From: Bactericera cockerelli | Taxonomy: Eukaryota > Arthropoda > Insecta > Hemiptera > Triozidae | NCBI GenBank assembly: GCA_024516035.1 | Contig: CM044959.1 | Location: forward strand, 18,620,525 to 18,684,524 | DNA: 64,000 nt | Direction: 5' to 3' | Part shown: piece after piece, positions 52,136 to 63,888 of the stretch | How the letters are laid out: every line of letters begins with the position of its first letter | Position numbering within the stretch: the stretch's first letter is position 1 | The notes under the pieces: generated by a model | Told to the model about the DNA's origin: nothing | What the model saw: only the letters and a program-made list of their open reading frames with translations | Database searches by the model: none | Translations under genes and position numbers: made by a program

Positions 52136-52885
52136 TTAGGGAAGGTAGTGAAATGTAATCATTTCATTTCATCATCTATCATCCATGAATAACATTCATT
52201 TAAGCATTCTTCTTTTCTATATTTTACAGAATAATTTCTTAAACGGGGGAATATTGAAACACAAAGACAATACAGTAGGTCGTGCAACACAGGAAGACGA
52301 CATACATAGAGAACCCCACTGCCCTGTCAACACCTCCACACATTAGTCAATGTACTCCGAGCCCCCCCCCCTAATGAAGCCAGTGAGAGCCCCAGAGATG
52401 CAGAACCAAACGGAGCAGCTAGGAGAATATGTAATTAAAGGCGACATATCACTCACCGCTGTCATTACGCCGCCGGCGAGAGACAGCACAGAAATCGTCG
52501 AGCGATTGCCAACCACTGTCAACACGGAAATTATGAAATTCCATATTTCAACCCGCCAACACGGGGGAAAGAGTGAGAGGGATTTGAGGACAATGATAGA
52601 AGATACAAAGAGAGTGATTATACAATATTATACATTATTTTTTAAGGTACACTCTTGAACAATGTTAGAGATCAAAAATCTCTTCTAGTTTATCTTGCAA
52701 GCTAGCAGCGTTGCCCCTCTGAATGGGGCTTTCCCACATTTTTTAAAAACCAATTATTCTTATGGTTTAGAACACGCTGATTCTATTGGTGACATCCATT
52801 TTCAATTTAGGAATCGCAATCATTGAGAAAATTTCATTTGAAAATTGGAAAATTCGAAACACCCTAATTTTCGCGGGCAGCCATT

Positions 52886-54110
52886 TTTGTTTTGATGACG
52901 TCAAGAGTATGTAAACAAAAAAATTGGAGTTTTGAAATACTACAGTTTCCATAGGTTTCTCTCATAGGTATCACTTCAATGAAATTGTTTTTTTGAAGCG
53001 TTCAGTGAATGAAAAACAGTAATTAATTTGTTATAAATACTATCCTTGATACTATGGCTGACTATTACAAGAATTGTTTGTGGAACACGTCGCGTCGATT
53101 GAAAACGCGGTATTCTTTCTAGACTCCTCGAGTCTAGCTTGCCCATACTGCAGTCGCGACATTGATAATTTCTATTTTCTGTTTTTGTTCTGTGAGAATT
53201 CAGGATTCGTGAAGTGTTCAAGAGTCCAGCATACTCTCTTGGTAGTACAAAACCGATTGCTACGAATTAGGATGCTGGACCTTTGAACACTTTGCAAATT
53301 CACGTTCCACTTTCACAGAAGACTGTTGATGTTGTTACTTATTGTTCAAAATAGCCACGTGTATTCAATGTGAATCAATCACGAAGAAGTATTGTGTCCG
53401 TAATTGTTTTAAAACAAAAAAATGTAATACGCAATACGAAGAAGATTTTCATTAGCGTCATATTCGAAAGTCGGAAGTAAAAGAGCAATACCTATAGAGA
53501 TTCCTTTGATAAAATCTCTAGCCCACATGTATATACAATTATACATATATGGCATAGAACTTCTCATTCTTACATAATCCAATAACCTTGTATAGTTCGC
53601 AATCCAATATTTTTCAACATACACACTAAAGTTATCCTTAACAAATTTACTTAAGTCAGTAAATCGTGGGACCTGTAATTACCAACGATGAATTTTAAAT
53701 TAAACCAAAGCGTTCACCAATCTATGTCCTAACCACGCTGGACGTTTCTTAACCAAAGCGAGCGATTGGACGGCTTTCTGCACTTGAATTTGGTTTGCTA
53801 AGTACGTCTGCAGCACACGTGAAATACACGCGTAAATTGAAGAAATTGGCCATTGTAAAAGTCCTTACTGCAGGTAAATTTCCACTGACAGCCTTTGCAA
53901 TACCATCATTTACTGTCATTTTAGACATTGTTAGTTAACATTAAAGTTTAAAAATACTGTATTAGAGTTAAAATTCACAAATTTATTACAGTTTTAAATC
54001 GACTCTTCACATTCAACTCTAATGTAATTCTACATACAAAATTCGAAATAGCGTTTCAAAATTGTTTGTTTACATACTTTTGACGTCACAGCGTATGCGA
54101 CCAATCAGAT
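52886..54110. mobile_element. Possible TIR-bounded element with TGACGTCA-type ends
   Basis: GATGACGTCAAGAGTATG and TAAACAAA at 52895-52920 recur inverted at about 54058-54095 (TGACGTCAAAAGTATGTAAA on the minus strand). About 30 bp pair. No target-site duplication or coding sequence was recognised between them. Could be a decayed DNA transposon or a chance inverted pair. Confidence 0.3.
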
Positions 54111-54114
54111 TGCG

Positions 54115-54579
54115 TTATTTCAAGGAAGACCTTTGGAGAGCCTTTTCATCCCTAAGGAATGACTTTTTTAATTTTTGGACATCAAAATCGTGTTCCTCGG
54201 GTCTTTTTACATTAGAATCAATCATTTGCTCGAAAAAAATAGTCATTTGGGAAAGCCCCATTGCGAGGGATATTCTCTGTCGAAGATGTTCAGCCGCCTT
54301 TCTATCCCCGGAAATAAGCACAAGCTTTTGTACAAGATAGATACGAGTGGATGAGAGGAGAGAGGGGGAGACGATAGTGTAATACAGCGGAGATAGAGAC
54401 GTATGCCCGGTACTAACAAAGAAAATACTTTTCGCGAAACCTTCTTTGTTTACAAAACTCGGATTCACGTGAGTCTGAGAAAAAAAAGGTTTCACGAAAA
54501 GTGTTTTTTTGTGGAACCGCGCATTAGACCAATTGCATAATAGGTAATAGGAGCACATAATCATGAACTCTATGAGCAT
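54115..54579 (-). CDS. Unidentified ORF, 154 codons
   Basis: A minus-strand open frame whose second half looks protein-like: GDRKAAEHLRQRISLAMG, FFEQMIDSNVKRPEEHDF and QKLKKSFLRDEKALQRSSLK before TAA. I do not recognise the family. The stop lies about 40 bp from a TGACGTCA-containing sequence that recurs inverted at 52895, so the ORF may be the end of a DNA transposon gene whose 5' exons are elsewhere. It could equally be chance; the first half is hydrophobic and less convincing. Confidence 0.25.
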   Translation of the reverse strand: MLIEFMIMCSYYLLCNWSNARFHKKTLFVKPFFSQTHVNPSFVNKEGFAKSIFFVSTGHTSLSPLYYTIVSPSLLSSTRIYLVQKLVLISGDRKAAEHLRQRISLAMGLSQMTIFFEQMIDSNVKRPEEHDFDVQKLKKSFLRDEKALQRSSLK

Positions 54580-54679
54580 TTACTTTAACCACAATCAAAT
54601 GGCGCGTTAAGTTCACGAATTAATCAGTCCGTTAGCGACAGTTCAGTCCATATTCAATGAAAAACATAGAGGACGAGAA

Positions 54680-54714
54680 ATGGAGAGGGGAAGGAGGGAG
54701 AGAGGAGAGAGAGA

Positions 54715-54745
<31 letters not shown>

Positions 54746-54778
54746 AAGCGAGAGAGAGAGAGAGAGAGAGAGAGAAAG
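54680..54778 (+). repeat. GA microsatellite
   Basis: About 100 bp of GAGAGA with GGA and AAA interruptions; Glu/Arg-rich frames are artefacts. Confidence 0.95.
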
Positions 54779-55044
54779 GCTGAAAAGACGAGTATCTTTA
54801 TACAATTATACATATTATATGAACTATTTGCAGGGGAGGTAAGAGCTCAGAAAGTAATAGAGGTAATTAAAGGGAGGGGATGGGAGAGATATTATCACTG
54901 ATGACTTGGAATAATTATGTATGTGCAATGCATAAAGGGACTATTAACTATTAGAGGGTTGAAGCCTTTCAGGGTATCACTGGCGTAAATAAAGGCGAGG
55001 AGGTTCTAACTCGTGCATACAATCAGGCATGCCTGCAGTGAAAA

Positions 55045-55215
55045 ATATCCCTTCCTAATAATGCCAACGATTCTATGTGATTTACCGTCCCGGATTAGGA
55101 CGGGGGTTTTACCCTCCATTCGCTGGGAATCGTACCAGCTACCCACATTAACCTCACCCAGCCTGGGTAGGGCCGGAAATGCCAGCCTCATGTGTTTGGA
55201 GGGAACAGAATTTTC
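55045..55215 (-). mobile_element. SINE-2, partial, minus strand
   Basis: GACGGGGGTTTTACCCTCCA, CGCTGGGAATCGTACCAGCT and CCTCACCCAGCCTGGG on the plus strand are the complement of the SINE-2 core. It abuts the inverted 5S head at 55245. Confidence 0.75.
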
Positions 55216-55239
55216 TTCGAAAAGTATGCACGAGGGTTT

Positions 55240-55475
55240 AAATTCGAATGGTCACCCATTCAAGTCCTGACATTGCTGGACTTTGCTTAACTTCAGTGAC
55301 AGAACGAGAACTGGTGTATTCAACGTGCCATTGACGCAGGCAGATGGTGAAAGCTGGGTGAGGTTAATGTAAGTAGCAGGTTTGTGAGTTTCCTGCGATT
55401 GGAGGGTAACAACCGCGTCTTGATATTATTACCATGCAGTTGAAAGCGACGTTAAACGCAAATTTAAAAAAAAAC
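55240..55475. mobile_element. Rearranged 5S-derived SINE (head inverted relative to body)
   Basis: 55245-55335 is a 5S head on the minus strand (complement of GACTTGAATGGGTGACCATT and GAAGTTAAGC-like sequence), while 55350-55475 is the SINE body on the plus strand ending AAAGCGACGTTAAACGC and a poly(A). The two join head to head, as in twin-primed or nested insertion. Confidence 0.7.
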
Positions 55476-55667
55476 AACCAATGCCAATATGGAATCTCTC
55501 GTAACTTCTGCAAAGGATATGTAGCTATAAGCCTATAACCGTTTGAATTCAGCTAGGTATAAGCCTATAACAATAATTAGCCAATAGACTCTCGTAAGTT
55601 CATTAATTATAGAGAAAACTAGAAACTAACTACGAGTATGTGCTTTTTGAAGACGTAGATCGTAAAG

Positions 55668-55670
55668 TCC

Positions 55671-55714
<44 letters not shown>

Positions 55715-56231
55715 CTCTCTCTCTCCCTCTCTATATCTTTCTCTCTCCTCTCTATAACTCTCTCTCCTCTCTATATCTCTCTCTCTATATCTCTGTCGTT
55801 CTTCTCTCTATATCTCTCTCTCTCTCCTATCTATATATCTCTCTCTCTCCTATATATATATCTCTCTCTCCTCTCTATCTCTCTCTCTCTTCTCTATCTC
55901 TCTATCTTTCCTCTCTATCTCTCTCTCTCTCCTCCTATCTCTCTCTCCTCTCTATCTCTCTCTCTCTCCTATCTATATATCTCTCTCTCTCCTATCTATA
56001 TATCTCTCTCTCTCCTCTCTATCTCTCTCTCTCTTCTCTATCTCTCTATCTTTCCTCTCTATCTCTCTCTCCTCTCTATCTCTCTCTCCTCTCTATCTCT
56101 CTCTCTCTCCTCTCTATATCTCTCTCTTTCTCTCTCTCCTCTTTCTCTATCTCTCCCTCTCTCCTCTCAATATCTGTCTCTCTCCTCTCTATCTCTCTCT
56201 CTCCTATCTATATCTCTCTCTCCTCTCTATA

Positions 56232-56262
<31 letters not shown>

Positions 56263-56446
56263 CTCTCTCTCTCTCCTCTCTCTCTCTCTTTTTCTCTCCT
56301 CTCTCTCTACTCTCTTTATCTCTCTCTCTCCCTAACCTCTAGCCCCCTCTCTCCTCTTTCTCTATCTCTCCCTCTCTCCTCTCAATATCTGTCTCTCTCC
56401 TCTCTATCTCTCTCTCTCCTATCTATATCTCTCTCTCCTCTCTATA

Positions 56447-56477
<31 letters not shown>

Positions 56478-56555
56478 CTCTCTCTCTCTCTTTTTCTCTC
56501 CTCTCTCTCTACTCTCTTTATCTCTCTCTCTCCCTAACCTCTAGCCCCCTCCCCC
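55668..56555 (+). repeat. CT-rich microsatellite/minisatellite, about 890 bp
   Basis: CT repeats with TATATA and TCTATCTC variants. A block of about 210 bp starting CCTCTTTCTCTATCTCTCCC (56139 and 56352) and ending CCCTAACCTCTAGCCCCCTC is duplicated. No gene. Confidence 0.95.
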
Positions 56556-56971
56556 CACGAGGAGAGAGAGGACGGCTGGGGACCACACAGAGGCTCCTCT
56601 CGAGTCACCGGGGACCCAGGCTCCACTCTACAGGACGAGGCTAATGATTATTTATTGCACGCTCTATTGTTCTTGTGAGTGTTTATACAGTGAGGACAAC
56701 TCGGGAACACTATACGAGATCCCAACTTAATTCCTGAAATCCATCCAGCTCCCTGCTTAGAATCATTACTTTACAATATTTCTGGAAGACTTTTCCAAAA
56801 GAAATTCCTAAATGCTGCGTCCTTTTTATTTAGAATTATTGCATCTCTTTGTCATATTCAAGAACTAAAGAGCTCCCATCAGTAGGTGCAATTCGTACAT
56901 TTTATACAATGTGTACATTGTACATCAATTCGATTTGTCTCATAATGTCGCACCCAGCATTAGACATTCAT

Positions 56972-57050
56972 TGAGGGTTAGGTGGTAAAAATGATTTGAG
57001 CATACCCCTCGACTGGTGGTTGGTTACCTTCTACTAAAGAATTTATATCA
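56972..57050 (+). mobile_element. SINE-1, 3' fragment
   Basis: TTGAGGGTTAGGTGGTAAAA, TTTGAGCAT and TTACCTTCTACTAAAGAAT match the last third of SINE-1. Confidence 0.65.
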
Positions 57051-57282
57051 ATCAACATGCATAGATTCCCATGTATTTTAAGGTGAGAGCCTACAAGGTG
57101 TCCGAAGAGGAGTACAATTCCACCAAATATGATTTTATTTCCTTCGCATGCATGATTTCTGTAAAAGAAACCAAAAAGCAAACTTTGAAACGCCAAGATT
57201 TACCATCAGAGTTCTGTTAAGACTAAAAAATATATGATTTCAACAAAATTGTGTACTTTTTATTATCCACTAGTCACCCAAT

Positions 57283-57500
57283 CCCAATATCTAGGATGCA
57301 CCGGTTCTCGTAGGATCACCGAAGTTGAGCATCGTCCAGCGAGGTGAAGACTTCGTGATGCTGGCATTCCGGCCCAACTCAGGCCAGGTGAGGTTAATGT
57401 GGGTAGCAGGTTTGTGAGTTTCTGCGAATGGAGAGTAACACCCCCGTCGTGATATGACAATGCAGTTCAAAGCGAAGTTAAACTCAAATTAAAAAAAAAG
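57283..57500 (+). mobile_element. 5S-derived SINE, decayed copy
   Basis: GGATGCACCGGTTCTCGTAG, ATCACCGAAGTTGAGCA and GTCCAGCGAGGTGAAGACTT are 5S-like, followed by the shared body (GTGAGGTTAATGTGGGTAGC and GTCGTGATATGACAATGCAG) and a short A run. Confidence 0.8.
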
Positions 57501-59164
57501 TTCTCGAGATATAAGCCCACACACAACTCCCTATGCACACACAGTATGCAGATATTAGCGTATTGTCCGAACTAGAATTGACGCTTTGACCACCCTGAGT
57601 ATGGTCGGAAATTTATACTCTCAAAACCACAGTATTCTCTTCAATAACGCGGCTCTTGCGAATTTTCTTCGTTGTTCAGAGGAAGAAAAGAAGCCAATTT
57701 CTCAAAGTTGTGAAGATTTCTTTGTTTTAGAAAACTTATGATGAAACTTGGACATAAAAATTTACTTTATTGAAGCGACTTATGCACGTGGGAGATGGGA
57801 TTTTTCATTAAATTCTTCTGTTGCGAAACAGATTTGTTATATTTGTTTAACTTTTGCTAGAACTAAAGGTAAATAACGGCAAGGTTTTTCGTTCCTATCT
57901 TGCAAAAAAATGAGAAAGAAAGAGCACATCCACCAATCAGCCGCCTCCAATACAATCAATATTAATCCGTACAACTTATTTACATCGGGCTCTTGTACAT
58001 TGTTATCATTAGCCGCATTTTGTATCCTATTCTCTTCTAATTGTATATATTTTTATACATGGAAAAATTGTACAATATAATTTTCAATATCATTTACATA
58101 CCGAATAATAAGTACTTCTTAATCCAATTGTTCCCGCTGGCCAATTCATTTTACGCCATCGACAATAAGGTCTTTATTTACAACATGAATGTACAAGGGG
58201 GGGGGGGGATGAGGGGGGGGGTTGGCGGCAGATGAGAAAGAGAGAGAGAGGATGGTTATGTATAATAATTGGTCCTTGTTCTCATGTCGTACAAATAATT
58301 GGAACATACAGAGGACTAGCATGTCCAGGCACCAACCAGGTGCTGAGCTAGGGACAGGGGCCCAATGGAGAGGTCCCTCGAACAGTATTGTTATAACTCA
58401 CTCAATCTGGTTTCTCTCCCCAGAGGGATTACCAGACGACGTATGGAAGAAGAAGCCTTGCTCAAATTCTTCAGAAAATAGAGAGCTTGAATGTGTTGAG
58501 GACAGAATAAAACAGGATTAATTAAGATAAGCCAGACTGTCCCTCAACTCGGGCTATAGTGCGCTGTGATTGGTTGAAACTCCGCCTAGAGGGCATGTTT
58601 GGCTTATCTTAACTCTAATTCGGTTTCATAATTTAGCCCTTCGAAGCAGGTATAGGTAATAACGCCAGAAATTCTGACATTTTTTTGGAAATATTTTTGT
58701 CTAACACAAAAAAAAAACAGCAATAAGAATCTCTTACTTCTTTTAGGGAGGACATGCCTCCGCTAGTATCACGTAGGACCTCGACTTACCCCGCGGAGGG
58801 CGCCCTTTGTTCTCGGACCCTGCCATGTGTCCAGGAGGGTCGCCCCTGCTAGTAAAAGTCGCCCGTGGGACCCTATATCCACGGAGCAATATCCATACGG
58901 GCACCAACTCTCATTACCATAAACCAATATGTAGCTAATTCTCCGTACCATACAGTCCATGCAAGCTCATGCTGGTGCAGCAGTAATGAGTTTCAAAGTT
59001 TTTTTTTTTAGTCTTTATAAAATAGCGGCTATACTGACGAACGAATCCTTTCTTTGATTCCTCAGGATCTAAATAAAAGTATCCTTGGTCTCACTACATG
59101 TCAGGATTAATCAACAAGTCTCTAATTATTTCAAGGATATGGAAAAAGTCTGATTTTTTTTTCT
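57501..59164. other. Unannotated
   Basis: G runs at 58197-58222 and a MITE-like inverted repeat at 58505-58635. Short frames carry no recognised domain. Confidence 0.5.
58505..58635. mobile_element. MITE-like inverted repeat with AAGATAAGCCA arms
   Basis: AGGATTAATTAAGATAAGCC at about 58513 pairs with GGCTTATCTTAACTCTAATT at about 58600; the right end continues to CATAATTTAGCCC, like the end of the 16.7-kb MITE. The left terminus appears lost. Confidence 0.45.
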
Positions 59165-59473
59165 CAAAGTCACCATTATTATTATAGACTGTGGTTGAAG
59201 TTCCACAAGAGAAGCACCAATTATCACACCGACCTCTTAGTTAGATCTATTGCGACCAGTTTATTCTAATTCTGATGTACGTCCTCATTTGAAGTAGTCA
59301 GGACGGGGTTTTTACCCTCCATTCGCTGGGAATCGTACCAGCTACCCACATTAACCTCACCCAGTTTGGATGGAACAGAATTTTCGTCGAATAGTCTGCC
59401 CCAACCGGGAGTCGAACTCGGAAACTCTGGACTACGGGCAGTAGTCACAACCATTACGCCACGGACGCTGGTC
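59165..59473 (-). mobile_element. SINE-2, full copy, minus strand
   Basis: From the 3' end: GAAGTTCCACAAGAGAAGC and TCACACCGACCTC, core CCATTCGCTGGGAATCG, then the tRNA head with AGTCGAACTCGG (B box complement) and GTAGTCACAACCATTACGCC (A box complement). Same layout as 7628-7935. Confidence 0.8.
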
Positions 59474-59691
59474 CATTACAAACCAGTCTTTTTACAGTAA
59501 AAAATGGACACTCAAATACGCGAAACAAAGGATTTTGCAGTCCACGACATATTACCCACAAACACAGAACAAAAGTTTAACTACTTTGTACATTTTTTTA
59601 TTATCAAAAATTTAAAACCTCTGAAGTAACGATTTCAGAAGAACATAATATAAGGAACTACTATACAATTTTGTTCAATAATAATATAGCC

Positions 59692-59880
59692 TTATTTATA
59701 CTGCCCGATCAGGACTATTAGGTCCCATTATTTCCAGCAGCAAACCCAAGAAAGACGTATTAGTGAAAAGACTATAATGAAAAAATCCGAAATGGGGATC
59801 TCATTTGTCATGTCCCAGCTGGGTTTCGAACCCACGACCTCTGGATTCATAGAGTTTCGGGGCAGACCTGACCATCCAAT
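59692..59880 (-). mobile_element. SINE-5, copy 2
   Basis: CCTTATTTATACTGCCCGAT, GGTCCCATTATTTCCAGCAG and CAGCTGGGTTTCGAACCCAC, the last being the complement of a B box. Confidence 0.7.
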
Positions 59881-60739
59881 GTTACCGACTAAACCTGAAT
59901 ACTTCAATTGGTTTCTTTGGCTTATCTCTTGACACAGAGCGTATCACATATCAATAGCACATGTGGCGGAGCACTCTCTAGTAACTTCAGCCAGAAATAA
60001 ACGAAGAGGTGATGAGAGATCGAACTTTAAAACATCCATAGAGCAAAAGTACTAAATACCGCAAGTGCCTTCTATTTAGATCTGAAAGCCGAAGCCCGAC
60101 CAACGATACCTCAGTCCGATAACACCTCAGCATTAAAAACAATATATGAAAATGCGAAACTGTGAAAGCTCTCTCAACCAAAGTACTACACCAGCCACAA
60201 GCAGAGAATTATTCTCGAAGGTGTCGGGTTCAAAGGGAAATGGCTGAGTGAATAAAGAAATTGACCTTTATTTGGAATGACTCAAGTCAGCGTGTTGCTG
60301 AGGTTTTGGGGGTGAGGTAATTTATAAATGAGTCATTTTCAGGAATGTCTTGCAGGTAATGTATATAAATAACTTAAGAATGTTATCACAGCATATCTAA
60401 TAAATTAGATAACACTCGCACATGAAGCTTATCTAATATACATCCATAGCAGTAATAGTACCAGCACTGATCCCCAACAGTATACTCTCAAGCAGCTACT
60501 CCAATCTTTGAAGAAATCTGAGTGCATAATTTTAGTTATTAAATTTTGTTTGAAATTCTAGGACTCGATCAAATGTTATAGCCTTAACTTTGCCACCCAA
60601 CCTGGAGGTAGCATGTTCGATTCCCGCTCGTCTGGTAACAGAACACTTCTCACAAATATTTTTTGTTCGCTTTTTCTTTAATTACCGTTTTTACTTCCTG
60701 ATGTGGATAACATTTTCAAGTTGAAACAATAATAATAAT

Positions 60740-60948
60740 ATCGCCTTATTTATAATGCCCGATTAAGACTATTAAGTCCCATTATTGCAGCAGTAAGCCA
60801 AAGACATATTATTATATGTGGTAAAAATCCCAAATGAGAGGATAACTGTCTTGTCTTGTCTGTCGGGGCTGGTTTTCAAACCCGCGACCTCTGGAATATC
60901 TGGATGCACACAGTGCCGCCTTTACCACTGAGCTACCAGGACAGACAA
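60740..60948 (-). mobile_element. SINE-5, copy 3
   Basis: CGCCTTATTTATAATGCCCG, AGTCCCATTATTGCAGCAG, TTTTCAAACCCGCGACCTC and CTTTACCACTGAGCTACCAG (A box complement). The best-preserved head of the family. Confidence 0.7.
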
Positions 60949-61460
60949 ATAAAGGAAAAGAAGACCCATATTTATATGTATACATATCTCAGAACACCAT
61001 AATGTCCAGATGTCCACAGTCGGGCGAGCACCATACTGTACGGTCCCGGTAATCAGCAATTCCAATCAGCAAACACATTGCCATCAGATTTTACGAGGCT
61101 AGAGGCCCGCCTCTCCTCCCCATATAGGAAAGTGTTTTTTAATTGTTCTGTTATCGGCACAATTAGACATGGATTCTCCTTTTTATGCTGAAATATCCTT
61201 GGATTCCGCGGGTTTGGCGCCTGGACAAATGTTCCCGGCTATTCCTTTACCCAAGGAGTGCCGCGCACCGATCCAAGATTATGTATGTCTTATGGACATT
61301 TTTGCCTGAGCGAAGCGAGTATAGGAAGAATTCCTGATTTTGAAATGGACAATAATATTATATTACCTGTTGATATAGCTCTATAGCAAAGCGTAAGCAT
61401 CTAGTTACTCATTACATCAAGATTGAAAATAAGATTTTTTATAAATAAAAATATCCGAAT

Positions 61461-61632
61461 TATTATAATAATAACAACACTCTTTGGTGGAAAGTAACCA
61501 CCAGGCGAGTTTAATACTCAAAGCATTTTTTACCATCTAACCCTCATAGTCTTATCATTAAGTCGTCACAAACTCAAATTACTGAGAAAAAATTCATGTA
61601 CTGAGTGGGATTCGAATCAACGGATCCCTTCA
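61461..61632 (-). mobile_element. SINE-1, minus strand, broken by GA repeat
   Basis: Tail and body complement (TAACCACCAGGCGAG, ATCTAACCCTCATAG, GGATTCGAATCAACGGATCC). The head that should follow is replaced by a short stretch and the GA microsatellite at 61671. Confidence 0.75.
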
Positions 61633-61667
61633 AAGAACTCCTATGCAGTTTATTAATGGATATTTTT

Positions 61668-61670
<3 letters not shown>

Positions 61671-61706
<36 letters not shown>

Positions 61707-61879
61707 AGAAAGAGAGAGAGAGAAAAAGAGAAAGAGAGAAAGAGAGAAAAAAGAGAGAGAGAGAAAAAGAGAGAGAGAGAAGAGAGAAAGAAAGAAGAGA
61801 GAGAGAAAAAAGAGAGAGAGAAAGAGAGAGAGAGAAAAAAAAGAGAAAGAGAGACAAAAGAGAGACAGAGAGAGAGAGA

Positions 61880-61941
<62 letters not shown>

Positions 61942-61977
61942 AAGAGAAAGAGAGGAAAAAAGAGAGAGAGAGAGAGG
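61671..61977 (+). repeat. GA microsatellite, about 307 bp
   Basis: GAGAGA runs interrupted by A tracts; replaces the head of the adjoining SINE-1. Open frames on both strands are low-complexity artefacts. Confidence 0.95.
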
Positions 61978-62929
61978 GACAGAATTTCCTGCGAGTTCCA
62001 GCAACAAGGTTCAGCCATACCTGAGACCGGAGCCACATCCACTACAAGCTTCTTCCTGCTTTTGTCTTCGTCCTAGATTGAAACCTCTTGTAACGGATCC
62101 GAGTCCTGAATAATATCCTTCTGGATTTCTGCATACAATTAATGTATCTTGTTGATGGATTTATCCTTAGCAATGTGTACCAGTGTACCTACATACACAA
62201 GAGTAATAAGCAGGCAGGTAGGTATAGATACATAATATATTATGTACAATGTACATTCATAATTGTTTTTCATCGCAAATAGAGATGTCTATAAAGTCTA
62301 CAATCAACGCATCTGTAGGTATAGACCTACACACCAGTATGAGAATACTTCTTTAAATGATCAAGTGATTGCATATAAGGTATACATATACATATACATA
62401 TGTTACGAAACTAGGGGATGACAGTGATGACACAGCGTTGCTTGATGGTAGAAAGATGGTCTAAATAATGAAAAGCATGGTATTAATTCAGCATGACTCT
62501 TGAAATCAGTACTTGTTGAGGCAAAGTTTTCGAACCAGGGACCCACAATAATAATGTGCATGAAAGACGATAAGCTCATCAAATGGACAGCCTTGCCGTG
62601 CTTTTTTATTATTGGCTGGACAATTTTTTCACTATGTATTGGAATGGAGAAATTTCAAAAATATATTATTAGGTACTTTCGATAGCATATACAATATACA
62701 TACAAAATTTCATCAACATCGGGTGTACCGTTCACGAGATATAAGCGTTTAAGTACAAAGTTAGTGGTCAGGCGGTCATGGTTTCTTTCACCCAGAACCA
62801 CTAGAGCGAAATTGATGAATTTAAAATGGGACCATTTACAGAACTTCTCCTATACCTATGGGTACAAAATTTCATCGAAATCCGTGGTTTCCGAGATTTG
62901 CGCGTTACAAGGACTATTTTTTAAGGACT

Positions 62930-62975
62930 TGTCAAGTGGTTAACGCGCTAGTCTGGGAATCCAGAAATTTGAAAG
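62930..62975 (+). mobile_element. SINE-1, head fragment
   Basis: CAAGTGGTTAACGCGCTAGT and CTGGGAATCCAG match the tRNA-like head only. Confidence 0.5.
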
Positions 62976-63246
62976 AAAAAATATTTTTCCGTTTCGAATA
63001 TTAGATTTCTAATTAGATTCTTCCGATTTCTAATATTTATTAGAAATTTCTCGGAAGTAAAAACTGTATAAGGAGAGAAACAATTTTATTTTTATTTATT
63101 TAACAAACAAAATGAACTGCCAGCCTTTAACTGGTTGCTTAATACACAGCATACTCATCAAATGATCTCGTCTTCATTTTTTCATTGATGTTTACTTATT
63201 CTCGATTTGTAAATATATGTACATGTATATGTTTTTTTTTTTTTTT

Positions 63247-63831
63247 TTATCCATATATGTGGTGTTGTAGGATTCGGATTGAATTTTTAATGATGTTTTC
63301 GCTTATTTCTTTTAATTGCTTTTTTTGTAAGTTAAAATGTTCAAATAAGTCGATGACAGTGCTTCCAATCGCTCCTCTCGAACCGAACCACAAACCTATG
63401 ACTTCATATACTCGGGATGGAAACTTTTCACTATATTTCTCTTCTAGGAACGGAATGCATGCCTCGTATATGTCTTTTTTTTCTCTGTCTATTTTAACGC
63501 TCTGTTCTTTATCATTTGATTCAAATCTAACTGTGGGGTCCAGGATATATGCATTTTTACTGTTTTTTGGAAATGCTACAATATCGCAGAAGCGCCTGGA
63601 ACCTTGTGAGTCGACACAGGAGACTTCTTCAAAACACTCGACTTTCTTTTCTTTCAACAGCTCTATCAGTTTTCTCTTGACAACGTGATGACGAGAAGTT
63701 ACCATTTGTTCATTGTACAGACATGCACCCAGTACATGTGGTAGTGTTTCCTTCTCTCTGTTGCATCTGCGACAGAGGTTGGATGCATTGCCCGTATTTT
63801 GAACTCCCGTATTAGAATAAATTCTTGAAAA
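63247..63831 (-). pseudogene. 3' fragment of an R2-like retrotransposon (CCHC and REL endonuclease)
   Basis: A minus-strand open frame of about 194 codons running from a stop at 63832-63834 to TAA at 63247. It contains a CX2C-H-C finger (LCRRCNREKETLPHVLGAC), then RHHVVKRKL, SRRFCDIVAF and AYILDPTVRFE, and ends ILQHHIYG. A CCHC motif followed by a restriction-like endonuclease is the C-terminal architecture of R2/R4/NeSL-type LINEs. Reverse transcriptase is missing, so this is a 5'-truncated copy. The TAA runs straight into a poly(A) tail (T run 63232-63248) with no 3' UTR. The fragment itself has no internal stop. Confidence 0.7.
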
Positions 63832-63888
63832 TCAAGACCAATATAAAATAATTTGTTATTAATTGGCGGACAAAATTTATACAAAAAC

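Larger units (their letters stand above)
52140..55044. other. Upstream region, mostly unannotated
   Basis: Searched on the minus strand for an exon that could precede the 51.4-kb ankyrin exon; none convincing. A plus-strand frame at 52350-52658 has no recognised domain. Confidence 0.45.
60949..63230. other. Unannotated apart from SINE fragments and GA tract
   Basis: Nothing recognised at 60949-61460 or 61978-62929. CAAAATTTCATC-type phrases near 62705 and 62868 suggest remnants of dispersed repeats. Confidence 0.5.

Noticed and set aside
54062..54340. Plus-strand 92-codon ORF
   Set aside because: Antisense to the more protein-like minus-strand ORF and without recognisable features.
55640..56335. 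231-codon ORF of Ser/Leu/Tyr repeats
   Set aside because: Pure translation of a CT microsatellite.
61574..62042. Overlapping Glu/Arg-rich and Ser/Leu-rich ORFs on both strands
   Set aside because: Translations of the GA microsatellite.
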